A stretch of DNA of 64,000 bases from SM23-32 sp964434535 (GCA_964434535.1 CAYSWA010000002.1:62001-126000); one strand, 5' to 3'; shown: positions 40,177-51,227, counted from the stretch's first letter. Numbers and translations are program-made. The notes: generated by a model not told the origin, from the letters alone.

Positions 40177-41199
40177 ATGATCCGCGTGGGCATCATCGGA
40201 CTCGGCGGCATGGGCACGATGCACTTCGGCTGCTACGAGCGCCTGCACGAGGCCGAGGTGGTGGCCATCGCCGACGTCGACGAGGAGAAGCTCCAGCCGG
40301 GCGAGAGGTCCCTGCAGATCAACGTCGGGGAGGGCGGCGCCACCGTCGACCCCGACCGCCACCGGCTCTATACCCACGCCGACGAGCTGATCGCCGACGA
40401 GGGGGTGGACGTGGTGGACATCTGCCTGCCCACCTACCTGCACGCCGAGCACTGCCGCAAGGCGCTGGAGGCCGGCAAGCACGTGCTCTGCGAGAAGCCG
40501 ATGGCGCTCACTCACCAGGAGTGCCGCGAGGTCCTCGATGCGGCCGCAGAGGCGCCGGGCAAGCTGATGATAGCGCACTGCGTCCGCTTCTTCCCCGCCT
40601 ACGAGTACCTGAAGGAGGTGGTCGGCTCGAGCCGCTTCGGGCGGCTGCTCCATCTCTCGATGTGGCGGGGCGGCACGCCGCCGGGCTGGTCGTGGGACGG
40701 CTGGCTGCGCGACCATACCCGCAGCGGCGGCATGATCCTGGACCTGCATATCCACGACGCGGACTTCGTGCACTACCTGCTCGGCCGGCCGCGGGCCGTC
40801 TGCTCGCGCGGCGCGCCGGGCCCGAGCGGGGGATACGACGTGGTGGAGACGCAGTACTTCTTCGAGGACCGGGGCGCCGTGCGGGCCGGGGCCAACATGA
40901 CGCTGCCCCACGGCTTCGGCTTCGAGGCGCACTTCATGGCCGCCTTCGAGCGCGGCTGCCTGCGCTTCAGCACCGCCGACCCCCACGGGCTGATGGAGAT
41001 CACCGACCAGGGCCGCCGCCACCCCGACCTGCCCCACAAGGACGGCTACCAGGAGGAGATCGAGTACTTCCTGCACTGCGTGGCGAACGACGAGCTGCCG
41101 GCGGTCAGCATGCCGGAGTCGAGCGCCTTCTCGGTCCGCCTGATCGAGGCCGAGCGCGAGTCGGTCGAAACCGGCCGGGTGGCGCCGGTCGAGGGCTGA
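40177..41199 (+). CDS. Gfo/Idh/MocA-family NAD(P)-dependent oxidoreductase
   Basis: The 340-residue protein has the N-terminal Rossmann GLGGMGTMHFGCY (8-20), the family motif CEKPMALTHQEC near residue 107 and a C-terminal alpha/beta domain with HIHDADFVHYLLG. These enzymes oxidise or reduce sugars and inositol-type substrates, often in glycan catabolism. It ends LIEAERESVETGR, the usual closing helix. Not in an operon with a transporter. Substrate unassigned. Confidence 0.9.
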   Translation: MIRVGIIGLGGMGTMHFGCYERLHEAEVVAIADVDEEKLQPGERSLQINVGEGGATVDPDRHRLYTHADELIADEGVDVVDICLPTYLHAEHCRKALEAGKHVLCEKPMALTHQECREVLDAAAEAPGKLMIAHCVRFFPAYEYLKEVVGSSRFGRLLHLSMWRGGTPPGWSWDGWLRDHTRSGGMILDLHIHDADFVHYLLGRPRAVCSRGAPGPSGGYDVVETQYFFEDRGAVRAGANMTLPHGFGFEAHFMAAFERGCLRFSTADPHGLMEITDQGRRHPDLPHKDGYQEEIEYFLHCVANDELPAVSMPESSAFSVRLIEAERESVETGRVAPVEG

Positions 41200-41232
41200 G
41201 AGCTCACGGCGCACGAGCAACGCGCCGGCCCC

Positions 41233-41261
41233 TTTCGGCATGGCCTCCCCTGTCGTATAAT
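41233..41261 (+). promoter_or_regulatory. Candidate promoter of yebC
   Basis: TATAAT (41256-41261) with TTTCGG (41233-41238) 17 bases upstream. The yebC start is 67 bases downstream of the -10. It matches the arrangement at 23901-23929. Confidence 0.4.
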
Positions 41262-41328
41262 GCGGCCCCCGGGCCCGCGGCGGCCCACCCTCAAGCTCCC
41301 GTCAGCCACGCACACGCAGAGGATCGGC

Positions 41329-42081
41329 ATGGCCGGACATTCACACTGGGCCGGGATCAAGCACAAGAAGGCGAAGGAAGACGCCAGGCGGGGCAAGATC
41401 TTCGGGCGGATCTCCAAGCAGATCATGACCGCCGTGCGCATGGGCGGCAAGGACCCGGAGACGAACCTGGAGCTGCGCTACGCGCTGGAGGCGGCCAGGG
41501 CCGCCAACATGCCGAAGGACAACGTCGAGCGGGCCGTCCTCAAAGGCGCCGGCGAGCTGGAGGGACAGCAGCTCGAGGCCGTCCGCTACGAGGGCTACGG
41601 GCCCGGCGGGGCGGCCGTGATGGTGGACGCCCTGACCGACAACCGCAACCGTACCACGGCGCACGTGCGCAAGATCTTCGACGCCCACGGCGGCGGGCTC
41701 GCCGCCACCGGCTGCGTGGCCTGGAGCTTCGACGTGAAGGGCCTGATCATCGTCGAAGACGGCGAGCGGGACGAGGAGGGGCTCTTCGAGCTGGCCATCG
41801 AGGCGGGGGCCGAGGACTTCCAGAGGGACGGCGACGTCTACGAGATAAGCTGCGAGCCCAGGCAACTGGCCGCCACGCGCGACGCCCTGCGCGAGGCCGG
41901 CGTGGAGCTTCAGTCCGCCGAGGTCACCATGGTGCCGAAGTCCTACGTGGACCTCGACGCCGAGGAAGGGCGCAAGGTGGTGAAGCTGATGGAGGAGATG
42001 GAGGAGGACGAGGACGTCGTCAACGTCTACTCCAACTTCAACCTGCCGCCGGAGCTGATGGCGGAGCTGGAGGGGCAGTAG
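41329..42081 (+). CDS. YebC/PmpR-family transcriptional regulator / translation factor
   Basis: The 250 residues begin MAGHSHWAGIKHKKAKEDARRGKIF, the YebC signature. Then come ANMPKDNVERAVLKG, YEGYGPGGAAVMVDALTDNRNRT, GGGLAATGCVAWSF and ending MEEDEDVVNVYSNFNLP. The family binds DNA and, more recently, has been linked to ribosome rescue at polyproline stretches. Homologues of this length and conservation are nearly universal. Converges with the rplM-rpsI pair. Confidence 0.93.
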   Translation: MAGHSHWAGIKHKKAKEDARRGKIFGRISKQIMTAVRMGGKDPETNLELRYALEAARAANMPKDNVERAVLKGAGELEGQQLEAVRYEGYGPGGAAVMVDALTDNRNRTTAHVRKIFDAHGGGLAATGCVAWSFDVKGLIIVEDGERDEEGLFELAIEAGAEDFQRDGDVYEISCEPRQLAATRDALREAGVELQSAEVTMVPKSYVDLDAEEGRKVVKLMEEMEEDEDVVNVYSNFNLPPELMAELEGQ

Positions 42082-42096
42082 GCCCGGCCGGCCGGC

Positions 42097-42489
42097 TCAG
42101 CGTTTGCTGTACTGGGGCGAGCGCCGGGCGCCGCGCTTGCCGTATTTCTTTCGCTCGACCATGCGGGGGTCGCGCCTCAGGCAGCCGGCCTCCTTCAGCG
42201 GCGGTCGCAGCGAGGCGTCGCTCTCGACCAGGGCGCGGGCCAGGCCCATGCGGAGGGCCTCCGCCTGGCCGGTGATGCCCCCGCCGCGGGCGCGCACGAA
42301 GATGTCGTAGCGGCCCTGGTTGTGGGTGACGCGCAGGGGCTCGCGGACGGCCTGCTGATGGTCGATGCGGGGGAAGTAGTCCTCCATGTCCTGGCCGTTT
42401 ACCTTGATGGCCCCCGTGCCGGGCCGGATGCGGACGCTGGCCACGGCGGTCTTGCGGCGGCCCGTCCCCCAGTCGTAGTCATCGGCCAT
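42097..42489 (-). CDS. rpsI: 30S ribosomal protein S9 (uS9)
   Basis: The 130 residues contain the uS9 pattern: GTGRRKTAVASVRIRPGTG near the N-terminus, VNGQDMEDYFPR, VRARGGGITGQAEALRMGLARAL and the basic C-terminus ending RRSPQYSKR, whose terminal Lys-Arg reaches the P-site tRNA. It starts 5 bases after the rplM stop, the standard L13-S9 operon. Confidence 0.98.
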   Translation of the reverse strand: MADDYDWGTGRRKTAVASVRIRPGTGAIKVNGQDMEDYFPRIDHQQAVREPLRVTHNQGRYDIFVRARGGGITGQAEALRMGLARALVESDASLRPPLKEAGCLRRDPRMVERKKYGKRGARRSPQYSKR

Positions 42490-42494
42490 GCTTC

Positions 42495-42929
42495 TCAGAC
42501 CTCCAGCTTCTCAGGCTTATGGTAGGTGTGCGGGTGCTCGGGGCCGGCGTAGACCTTGAGCTTCTTCAGCATACGGGCGCCGAGCTTCGTCTTGGGCAGC
42601 ATGCGGCGCACGGCCTCCTCGACGAGGCGCTCGGGATGCTTCTGGAGGATCTGCTCGGCGGTGGCCACCTTGTGCCCGCCGGGATAGCCGCTGTAGCGCT
42701 CGTGGGTCATGGTGCGGCGCTTGCGCCCGGTCAGGCGCACCTTCTCGGCGTTGGTCACCACGACGTAGGCCCCCGTGTCCACGTGGGGGGTGTAGTCGGG
42801 GCGGTCCTTGCCCATCAGCGCGGTGGCCACGCGGGTTGCCAGCCGGCCGAGCACCTGGCCGCTGGCGTCGACGTGGCACCAGCGCCGGCTGTCCCGGTAG
42901 TCCTCTTGTCGTGCAAAGGGGGTACTCAT
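42495..42929 (-). CDS. rplM: 50S ribosomal protein L13 (uL13)
   Basis: The 144 residues have the L13 markers RRWCHVDASGQVLGRLATRVA, LMGKDRPDYTPHVDTGAYVVVTNAEKVRLTGRK, THERYSGYPGG and the RRMLPKTKLGARMLKKLKVYAG region. It is a 50S subunit assembly protein. First gene of the L13-S9 operon, behind a near-consensus promoter with a GC-rich leader of about 60 bases. Confidence 0.98.
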   Translation of the reverse strand: MSTPFARQEDYRDSRRWCHVDASGQVLGRLATRVATALMGKDRPDYTPHVDTGAYVVVTNAEKVRLTGRKRRTMTHERYSGYPGGHKVATAEQILQKHPERLVEEAVRRMLPKTKLGARMLKKLKVYAGPEHPHTYHKPEKLEV

Positions 42930-42994
42930 CGGACGGAGTTCCCAGACGGGGAAAGCGCGGAAGAACCCCTTGCCCTACGGAGGGCGGAATGCGT

Positions 42995-43023
42995 AGTATA
43001 GGGCACAGCGCCCGCCGTGTCAA
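42995..43023 (-). promoter_or_regulatory. Near-consensus promoter of rplM-rpsI
   Basis: On the minus strand TTGACA (43023-43018), a 17-base spacer and TATACT (43000-42995). The leader to the ATG at 42929 can form small hairpins (for example CCCTCCGTAGGG), where L13-type autoregulation would be possible but is not shown. Confidence 0.75.
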
Positions 43024-43048
43024 AAGCATTCAGCCGGAGATGTCTCCG

Positions 43049-43258
43049 ATGCCGCCCACAGTACAGCGGGAGACGGCCTACTGCCCGAAGTGCAAGGAGA
43101 CGTTCCTCAGCTACAACCTGGCCAGATCCACCTGCCCCCGCTGCGGGCGACGCTGCTACTCGCTGGCCAGCCGGCGCCTGCTGCGCAAGCTGGCGCTGGT
43201 GCTCTTGCTTGCGCTCGTCGTGGGCGGCGCCGCCGCTGCCTTCCTCTACCTGCGCTGA
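43049..43258 (+). CDS. Small zinc-ribbon protein with one C-terminal membrane helix
   Basis: The 69 residues run from the ATG at 43049, which has GGAG 9 bases upstream. A C12-x2-C15...C29-x2-C32 zinc ribbon (YCPKCKETFLSYN, CPRCGRRC) is followed by one membrane helix (about 47-66) and a three-residue end. I know no function for this arrangement. Many PVC genomes carry such tail-anchored zinc ribbons. It faces another zinc-ribbon membrane protein gene whose stop is 8 bases away. Confidence 0.6.
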   Translation: MPPTVQRETAYCPKCKETFLSYNLARSTCPRCGRRCYSLASRRLLRKLALVLLLALVVGGAAAAFLYLR

Positions 43259-43266
43259 GCGGCGTC

Positions 43267-43752
43267 TCAGACCTCGACCGCCCCCACGCCCATCAGCCCG
43301 TAGACGAGCGCTATCGGCAGCATGGCCAGCACGCCGAAGACCGTCCACTTCGCCCCGTCGAACTCCGCCAGGCCGTCCTGCGGAAGGCAGAGGTAGCCCG
43401 ACATCATCCAGACAACCGCCGACCAGTAGCAGAGCAGCCCGAACCCGGCGATCATGAAGCCGGCGATGGCCGCACCCATCGCCAACACGAAGAGCCCCAT
43501 CAGCACTATGCCCACCCCCGCCGCCGTGGCCAGGATCGACATCACGATCACCACGGCGCTGACGAAGCCGGGGAACAGCTCCAGGAACCAGATCAGCGCC
43601 CGCAGCGGGCGCGAGAGCTCCTCTTCCTCCACAATCGGCTCGCGCCGCGCCTGCGGCACGCCCGGCACGCCGAGCCGCGAGCCGCACGCCGTGCAGAAAC
43701 GCTGGCCCGGCGAGACCGGGCCCCCGCAGGCCGCACACCTCTTCGTCCCCAT
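43267..43752 (-). CDS. Zinc-ribbon membrane protein with three TM segments
   Basis: The 161 residues start at MGTKRCAACGG (AAGGAGAC upstream). The N-terminal zinc ribbon is C6-x2-C9...C20-x2-C23. Hydrophobic segments FVSAVVIVMSILATAAGVGIVLMGLFVLAMGAAIAGFMIAGFG and VFGVLAMLPIALVYGLMGV follow, giving about three to four helices. It resembles double-zinc-ribbon envelope proteins of unknown role. Convergent with the neighbouring small zinc-ribbon gene. Confidence 0.6.
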   Translation of the reverse strand: MGTKRCAACGGPVSPGQRFCTACGSRLGVPGVPQARREPIVEEEELSRPLRALIWFLELFPGFVSAVVIVMSILATAAGVGIVLMGLFVLAMGAAIAGFMIAGFGLLCYWSAVVWMMSGYLCLPQDGLAEFDGAKWTVFGVLAMLPIALVYGLMGVGAVEV

Positions 43753-43902
43753 GGCAACGTCTCCTTCCGGGCCGGGCATATCCTAACCGCACCGGCCTGC
43801 CCTGCCAAGCCGCGCCCGGCGGGGCCCGCAGGGACGCGCTCCCTCCGGGCCAGAGGGCCCTCGGGGCCGGTGGCCGTCGCGTCCGGTCAGGCCTCCCACG
43901 GA

Positions 43903-43931
43903 TTGACAAGCCGCGGGGGCCGGCTTATCCT
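43903..43931 (+). promoter_or_regulatory. Promoter of mutS
   Basis: TTGACA (43903-43908), a 17-base spacer and TATCCT (43926-43931) lie 45 bases before the ATG at 43976. Confidence 0.65.
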
Positions 43932-43975
43932 TGAGCACCGGCCCAGGCGCCCCCCTGCGATCCCCCGGAGAACCG

Positions 43976-46585
<2,610 letters not shown>

Positions 46586-46667
46586 CGGGCAGGGACAGGT
46601 TCGCCAGGATGGGGGCGAACGAGGCAGGCGGGGCCGGCTGAGCGTCGGGCGCGCAGATGGCGTCCGC

Positions 46668-47735
46668 TCAGCCCAGCAGGCGGGCGAGCAGCTCGGCGCG
46701 ACGGCGAGCGCGGCCCTGCTCGGCGCGCAGGGCCCCGACCATGCGCTCGGCCATGCGGCGGAAGCCGGCCGCGGGGTCGCCCTCGAGTTCCTGGAAGAAC
46801 GGCGCGTTCGCCGTCTCGACCGTCTCGATCCAGTCGGCACGGATGGCCGAGGCGCCGCCCAGGGCGCCGGTGATGCTGCCGATCAGGTTGGCCGTGGTGT
46901 CGCAGTCCCGCCCGAAGCTCGCCGCCTCGACCATGCAGCGCTCGGGGTCGGGGCCGCAGAGCCGCAGCAGCGCCATCACGATGGTGACGATCTCGAGGCT
47001 GCTGGCGCTGAAGAACCGCTCCTTGTCCCACGAACGGCTCGGCCAGGTCCAGTCGAGCATGGTGGCGTAGTAGCGCTGGGCGAAGTCGTCCACGCCCTGC
47101 GACTGCTCCACCAGGTCCATCGTCAGCTCGATGCCGCGCCGCAGCACGTAGGTGCAGTGCCCCCTCATCGCGTCCAGGACGCCTTCGACGGTGGCCCCGG
47201 GGCAGAAGGCGGCGGCCACGCCGGCGGCGACGGTGCCGGCCGCGTCGCGGTCGAGGCCGTCCTGATTCAGGGCGGCGATGTCGCGCCCGTCCTGGAATGC
47301 CTGGTCGGGGTCGGCGGCGTTGATGATGCCGACCGGGGCGATGCCCATCACGGAGCAGCCGGCCGGCGGCTGGCCGCGTCCGGCCTCATAGGGGCTCATG
47401 CCCGTGCGCAGCTTCTGCAGCACGATGCGCTCGTTGACCCAGAGCCGGTCGGGGTTCATCCTTTCCAGCAGGACCCGGGCCAGCTCGTCCGGAGTGATGC
47501 GGCCGCCTTTCTCCACGATGGCCAGGCAGAGGTAGTGGCGGTAGACGGTGTCGTCGGTGACGGTGCCCGGGCGGCCGTCCGAGTAGCCGGTCTGGAAGGG
47601 CATGAACTCGGTGACCTTGCCGTGCTCGCGGCGGATGTCGGTCCAGTACCAGCCCTCGACGGGCGCGCCGAGGGCATCGCCGATGGCCCCGCCGATCAAG
47701 CAGCCGTAGACTGCGTCGAAGAGTCCGGCCGTCAC
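46668..47735 (-). CDS. ADP-ribosylglycohydrolase-family protein
   Basis: The 355-residue all-helical protein has the two-Mg binding motifs of the family: GCLIGGAIGDALGAPVEG (residues 11-28), TVTDDTVYRHYLCLA and, near the C-terminus, FGRDCDTTANLIGSITGALGG. Members remove ADP-ribose from proteins (DraG) or act on other ADP-ribosyl/crystallin-like substrates. The substrate here is unknown. It lies alone on the minus strand, divergent from the STAS operon. Confidence 0.88.
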   Translation of the reverse strand: MTAGLFDAVYGCLIGGAIGDALGAPVEGWYWTDIRREHGKVTEFMPFQTGYSDGRPGTVTDDTVYRHYLCLAIVEKGGRITPDELARVLLERMNPDRLWVNERIVLQKLRTGMSPYEAGRGQPPAGCSVMGIAPVGIINAADPDQAFQDGRDIAALNQDGLDRDAAGTVAAGVAAAFCPGATVEGVLDAMRGHCTYVLRRGIELTMDLVEQSQGVDDFAQRYYATMLDWTWPSRSWDKERFFSASSLEIVTIVMALLRLCGPDPERCMVEAASFGRDCDTTANLIGSITGALGGASAIRADWIETVETANAPFFQELEGDPAAGFRRMAERMVGALRAEQGRARRRAELLARLLG

Positions 47736-47767
47736 GTCCCGCTCCTCCCGTTATCGTCCGGCGGCGA

Positions 47768-47797
47768 TTGACAGGCCCATCGCACGGGCTATATCAT
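47768..47797 (+). promoter_or_regulatory. Promoter of the STAS/response-regulator operon
   Basis: TTGACA (47768-47773) is followed by TATATC (47790-47795, spacer 16) or TATCAT (47792-47797, spacer 18). The transcript would start about 18-25 bases before the first ATG. Confidence 0.55.
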
Positions 47798-47820
47798 ACG
47801 GCCCGGTCAAGTGTTGGGAT

Positions 47821-48201
47821 ATGATGGCGGCTCGGGAGGCGAGCAGTGCGATGATCGGCAACACCCGACAGGTAGACGGCGTGACGGTGGTAGAGATCGA
47901 AGGCCGCTTCGACGCCGTCTCGGCCCCCCCGATCAAAGCGGAGCTGCACAGGCTGATCGACGCCGGCAGCATCAGGCTGGTGCTGAACCTGGCGCAGATG
48001 GACTTCATCGACAGCGCCGGGCTCGGCGTGCTGGTCAGTTGCCTGCGGCGCACGGCCGCCCAGGGGGGCGACCTGCGCCTGGCGGAGGTGCCGCCCTTCT
48101 GCCGCTCCATATTCGAGCTGACGCGTCTGACGCGCGTCTTCAACGTGACCGAGTCGGCCGAGCACGCCATCGGGGCCCTCGCCGGGCAAGCCGGGGACTG
48201 A
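47821..48201 (+). CDS. STAS-domain anti-sigma factor antagonist
   Basis: The protein has 126 residues from the ATG at 47821. The ATG at 47851, 11 bases after GGGAGG, may be the true start and would shorten it to 116. The STAS core includes VTVVEIEGRFDA, LVLNLAQMDFIDSAGLGVLVSCLR, where S65 (in DFIDSAG) is the expected phosphorylation site, and FNVTESAEHAIGAL. STAS antagonists are phosphorylated by anti-sigma kinases and dephosphorylated by PP2C phosphatases such as the one at 16990-18600. No anti-sigma kinase is in the window. It is first in an operon with two response-regulator genes. Confidence 0.9.
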   Translation: MMAAREASSAMIGNTRQVDGVTVVEIEGRFDAVSAPPIKAELHRLIDAGSIRLVLNLAQMDFIDSAGLGVLVSCLRRTAAQGGDLRLAEVPPFCRSIFELTRLTRVFNVTESAEHAIGALAGQAGD

Positions 48202-48235
48202 GGCGGGCCGCCGGCGGGGGTAGCCCGGGCCAGGC

Positions 48236-48625
48236 ATGGCGGACGCCAGCACAATCCTGATCGTCGACGACGAGCCGCACATCCTGCGTTCGCTCGGGTT
48301 CGTCCTCGCCAGGGCCGGCTACCGGGTGCTCAGCGCCCGCAACGGGGGCGAAGCGCTCGAGGCGATCCGGCAGGGGCCGCCGGATCTGGTGTTCCTGGAC
48401 ATTATGATCCCGGAGCCCGACGGCTACGAGGTCTGCCGGGGCATCCGATCTGATCCCGAGCTGGCCGGGGTCTACGTCATCATGCTGACGGCGAAGGGCC
48501 AGGAAGCCGACCGCCGGCGCGGCGTCGAGGCGGGCGGGGACGAGTACATGACCAAGCCCTTCAGCCCCAGCGACGCCCTCGCCCGCGTGCGCCGGGCGCT
48601 GGGAGACTCGACACAGGAGCCCTGA
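48236..48625 (+). CDS. Single-domain response regulator (CheY-like)
   Basis: The 129-residue receiver domain has the complete phosphorylation set: acidic pair D11/D12, phospho-acceptor D55 (FLDIM), T85 (MLTAK) and K107 (TKPF). No output domain is present, so it acts by protein-protein contact or is fed by an unlinked kinase. It begins 34 bases after the STAS gene and ends 7 bases before the sigma-54 activator gene. Confidence 0.93.
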   Translation: MADASTILIVDDEPHILRSLGFVLARAGYRVLSARNGGEALEAIRQGPPDLVFLDIMIPEPDGYEVCRGIRSDPELAGVYVIMLTAKGQEADRRRGVEAGGDEYMTKPFSPSDALARVRRALGDSTQEP

Positions 48626-48632
48626 GGCACAG

Positions 48633-50054
48633 GTGGCGGACGAACTGCTCATCTACGCGGTCGGTGACGAGTCGGTCGCCGAGCTGGTGCCCGACGAGCT
48701 GGACGGCCGCAGAGTGGAGGTCGTCCAGTGCAAGCCCGGCAAGGCGCTGCTCCAGGAGCTGACCAGGAACGTGCCCGACGTGATGCTGATGGACGGCGCG
48801 CACGCCATCGACAAGACCCAGAGCCTGGACCACGTGCGCGGCCAGTACCAGGACCTGCCGATCATCCTGGTCGGCAAGAAGCCCGAGACCCGCGCCGTCG
48901 TGGAGTGCATGAGGAAGGGGGCGGAGGACTTCGTGGACCTGGCCAGGGACGCCGAGGACCTGCCCGCGCGGCTGCTGGAGGCCACCGAGAAGCACCGCCT
49001 CGCCGTCCAGGTCAAGCAGCTCGGCGAGGTCTACGAGCGCGGCGGGCGCCTGGGAGAGCTGGTCGGCATCAGCCCGGTGATGCACGACATCTACGCGACC
49101 ATCAAGAGCATCTGCAGCACCGGCGCGACGGTGCTGGTCTGGGGCGAGAGCGGCACGGGCAAGGAGCTGGTCGCCCACGCCATCCACACCTTGAGCCCGC
49201 GCAGCGACGGCGCCTTCGTGGCGGTCAACTGCGCCGCCATACCCAAAGACCTGCTGGAGAGCGAGCTGTTCGGCCACGAGAAGGGCGCCTTCACCAGCGC
49301 CGAACGCCAGCACATCGGAAGCTGCGAACGGGCCCACAAGGGGACGCTTTTCCTGGACGAGATCAGCGAGATGGACATGGGCTTGCAGTCGAAGGTGCTG
49401 CGCTTCCTGCAGAACCAGACCTTCACCCGCGTGGGCGGCACCGAGGCGATCGAGGTGGACAGCCGCGTCATCGCCGCCACCAACAAGGACCCCCACGAGG
49501 AGGTGGAGACGGGCAACCTGCGCGACGACCTCTACTACCGGCTCAACGTGGTGCCCATCTACATCCCCCCCCTGCGCGAGCGGCCGGAGGACATACCCGT
49601 GCTGGCGCAGCACTTCCTGGCCATAATGGGCGAGAAGTACTCGAAGTACTTCTGGGACTTCTCGCCGGAGGCCGTGCGCCTGCTGCTCTGCTACGGATGG
49701 CCGGGCAACGTGCGGGAGCTGCGCAACACGATCGAGCGCATCGTCGTGCTGGCCAACACCGACCGGGTGACCCCCGAGCTGTTCCCCGAGCGGATCCGCA
49801 AGGCGGCCTCCAAGGGCAAAGTGCCGAAGCTCGACGTGGAGCGCGCCCGCGAGTGCCTCCAGGAGGCCCTCCAGGCCGCCCCGCTGGAGCTGGAGGAGAG
49901 CGACGAGGTGCTGCCCTTCGTTGAGGTGGAGCGGCGCGCCATCCTCGGCGCCATCGAGAAGTGCGACGGCGACATCAGCAAGGCCTCGCGCAAGCTCGGC
50001 CTATCCCGCGCCACCCTCTACCGCAAGCTGGACAAGTACGGCGTCAAGCGGTAG
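48633..50054 (+). CDS. Sigma-54-dependent transcriptional activator with degenerate receiver domain
   Basis: The 473 residues start at a GTG. Residues 1-125 look like a receiver domain lacking the N-terminal acidic pair and the conserved Lys, although an Asp (D54 in MLMDG) stays near the phospho-site. The AAA+ domain follows: Walker A GESGTGKE (171-178), the sigma-54 loop as GAFTSA (218-223) instead of the canonical GAFTGA, Walker B GTLFLDE (237-243) and the sensor region NLRDDLYYRLNVVPI. The C-terminus is a Fis-type helix-turn-helix (SKASRKLGLSRATLYRKLDKYG). The preceding stand-alone receiver may supply the input. The regulated sigma-54 promoters are not in view. Confidence 0.93.
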   Translation: MADELLIYAVGDESVAELVPDELDGRRVEVVQCKPGKALLQELTRNVPDVMLMDGAHAIDKTQSLDHVRGQYQDLPIILVGKKPETRAVVECMRKGAEDFVDLARDAEDLPARLLEATEKHRLAVQVKQLGEVYERGGRLGELVGISPVMHDIYATIKSICSTGATVLVWGESGTGKELVAHAIHTLSPRSDGAFVAVNCAAIPKDLLESELFGHEKGAFTSAERQHIGSCERAHKGTLFLDEISEMDMGLQSKVLRFLQNQTFTRVGGTEAIEVDSRVIAATNKDPHEEVETGNLRDDLYYRLNVVPIYIPPLRERPEDIPVLAQHFLAIMGEKYSKYFWDFSPEAVRLLLCYGWPGNVRELRNTIERIVVLANTDRVTPELFPERIRKAASKGKVPKLDVERARECLQEALQAAPLELEESDEVLPFVEVERRAILGAIEKCDGDISKASRKLGLSRATLYRKLDKYGVKR

Positions 50055-50063
50055 GGCGCCCCC

Positions 50064-51188
50064 TCAAGGGCGGGCCCGGCCCGAGGCCATCTCCCGCAGG
50101 ATGCCGACGCCCTCCTGGATCTGGGCCTCGTCGGCGGCGAAGGAGATGCGGAAGTGGCTCTTGCGCTCGCTGAAGACGCTGCCGGGGATGATCAGCAGCG
50201 CCCGACGGATCGCCTCGCGGCAGAAGGCGTCGCCGTCGCCGCCCGGCGCCTCCACGAAGGCGTAGAAGGCGCCCTGCGGCTTCTGAAGGCTGTAGAGGTC
50301 ACGCAGGCCGCCATACAGGATGTCGCGCTTGGCCTTGTAGGCGCGCATGTGGTCGCCGACGGGCACGTTCAGCGCCGTCAGCCCCGCGTACTGGGCGATG
50401 GAGGGCGCGCAGACGAAGCTGAACTGCTGGAGCTTCTCCATCTCCTCGATGATCGGCTCCGGCCCGATCGCGTAGCCGAGCCGCCAGCCGGTCATCGCCG
50501 CCGACTTGCTGAACCCGTTCAGCAGCAGCACCTCCTCGCTGTAGCGGGCGGCGCTCTGGAAGCGCTCCTCGTAGCAGAAGGCGCGGTAGATCTCGTCGCT
50601 GATCAGGAACACCTCGCTCTCGCGCGCCCACTCGGCGATGCGCCGCAGCTCCTCGGGGGGGATGATCTGCCCGGTCGGGTTGCTCGGGCTGTTGAGCATC
50701 AGCAGCTTCGCCTCGGCGGCGCCGGCCTCCTCCAGCCGCTCCACGGTGAGCTGAAAGTCCGGGTAGGTGTCCACGTAGAGCGGCACCCCGCCCATCAGGC
50801 GGCAGAGGTGCTTGTACATCACGAAGTAGGGGTCGGGGATGGCGACCTTGTCGCCCGGGTCGACCAGGGCCATGAAGGCCAGGACCATGCCGCCGGAGAC
50901 GCCGCTTGTGATCAGGACCGCATCGTGGGCGATGCCGCTGGCCAGCTTCTCGGCCCTCAGCACGGCCTGGCGCAGCTCGGGGATGCCCTGGGTGAGGGTG
51001 TACCTGTTGCGCCCGGTCTCGATGGCGTGGATGGCGGCGGCCTTGATCGGCTCGGGCACGTCGAAGTCGGGCTGCCCGATGCTCAGGTTGACCGGGTCCC
51101 TGAGGCTGCGGGCCAGGTCGAAGACCTTGCGGATGCCCGAGGAGTCGATCATGCCCGTGCGCCGGGCGATCAGCCGCGTTGGGTCCAC
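50064..51188 (-). CDS. Class I/II PLP-dependent aminotransferase (aspartate aminotransferase-like)
   Basis: The 374 residues start at the GTG at 51188, placed 5 bases after AGGAGGGG. The ATG 15 bases upstream would sit on the ribosome site itself. Motifs NLSIGQPDFDVPEPI, YTLTQGIPELRQAV, IPDPYFVMY, LMLNSPSNPTGQ (PLP phosphate/Asn region), LISDEIYRAF, NGFSKSAAMTGWRLGY with the PLP Lys, and a C-terminal HFRISFA (carboxylate-binding Arg). It transaminates an amino acid with a keto acid. The exact substrate (Asp, Tyr, branched) is unassigned. Confidence 0.92.
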   Translation of the reverse strand: MDPTRLIARRTGMIDSSGIRKVFDLARSLRDPVNLSIGQPDFDVPEPIKAAAIHAIETGRNRYTLTQGIPELRQAVLRAEKLASGIAHDAVLITSGVSGGMVLAFMALVDPGDKVAIPDPYFVMYKHLCRLMGGVPLYVDTYPDFQLTVERLEEAGAAEAKLLMLNSPSNPTGQIIPPEELRRIAEWARESEVFLISDEIYRAFCYEERFQSAARYSEEVLLLNGFSKSAAMTGWRLGYAIGPEPIIEEMEKLQQFSFVCAPSIAQYAGLTALNVPVGDHMRAYKAKRDILYGGLRDLYSLQKPQGAFYAFVEAPGGDGDAFCREAIRRALLIIPGSVFSERKSHFRISFAADEAQIQEGVGILREMASGRARP

Positions 51189-51227
51189 CGGTCCCCTCCT
51201 CATGTTGCCGCCCCGGGCAGCGCGTGA

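Noticed and set aside
37948..41241. A minus-strand frame of about 1100 residues crossing nucleoside hydrolase, lpxK and Gfo/Idh/MocA genes
   Set aside because: It overlaps three well-supported genes in other frames and has no recognisable domain.
42930..42988. L13-type regulatory leader
   Set aside because: Small hairpins exist in the leader, but the known L13 leader motifs could not be recognised.
51203..51203. ATG as aminotransferase start
   Set aside because: It lies on the AGGAGGGG ribosome site. The GTG at 51188 with proper spacing is preferred.
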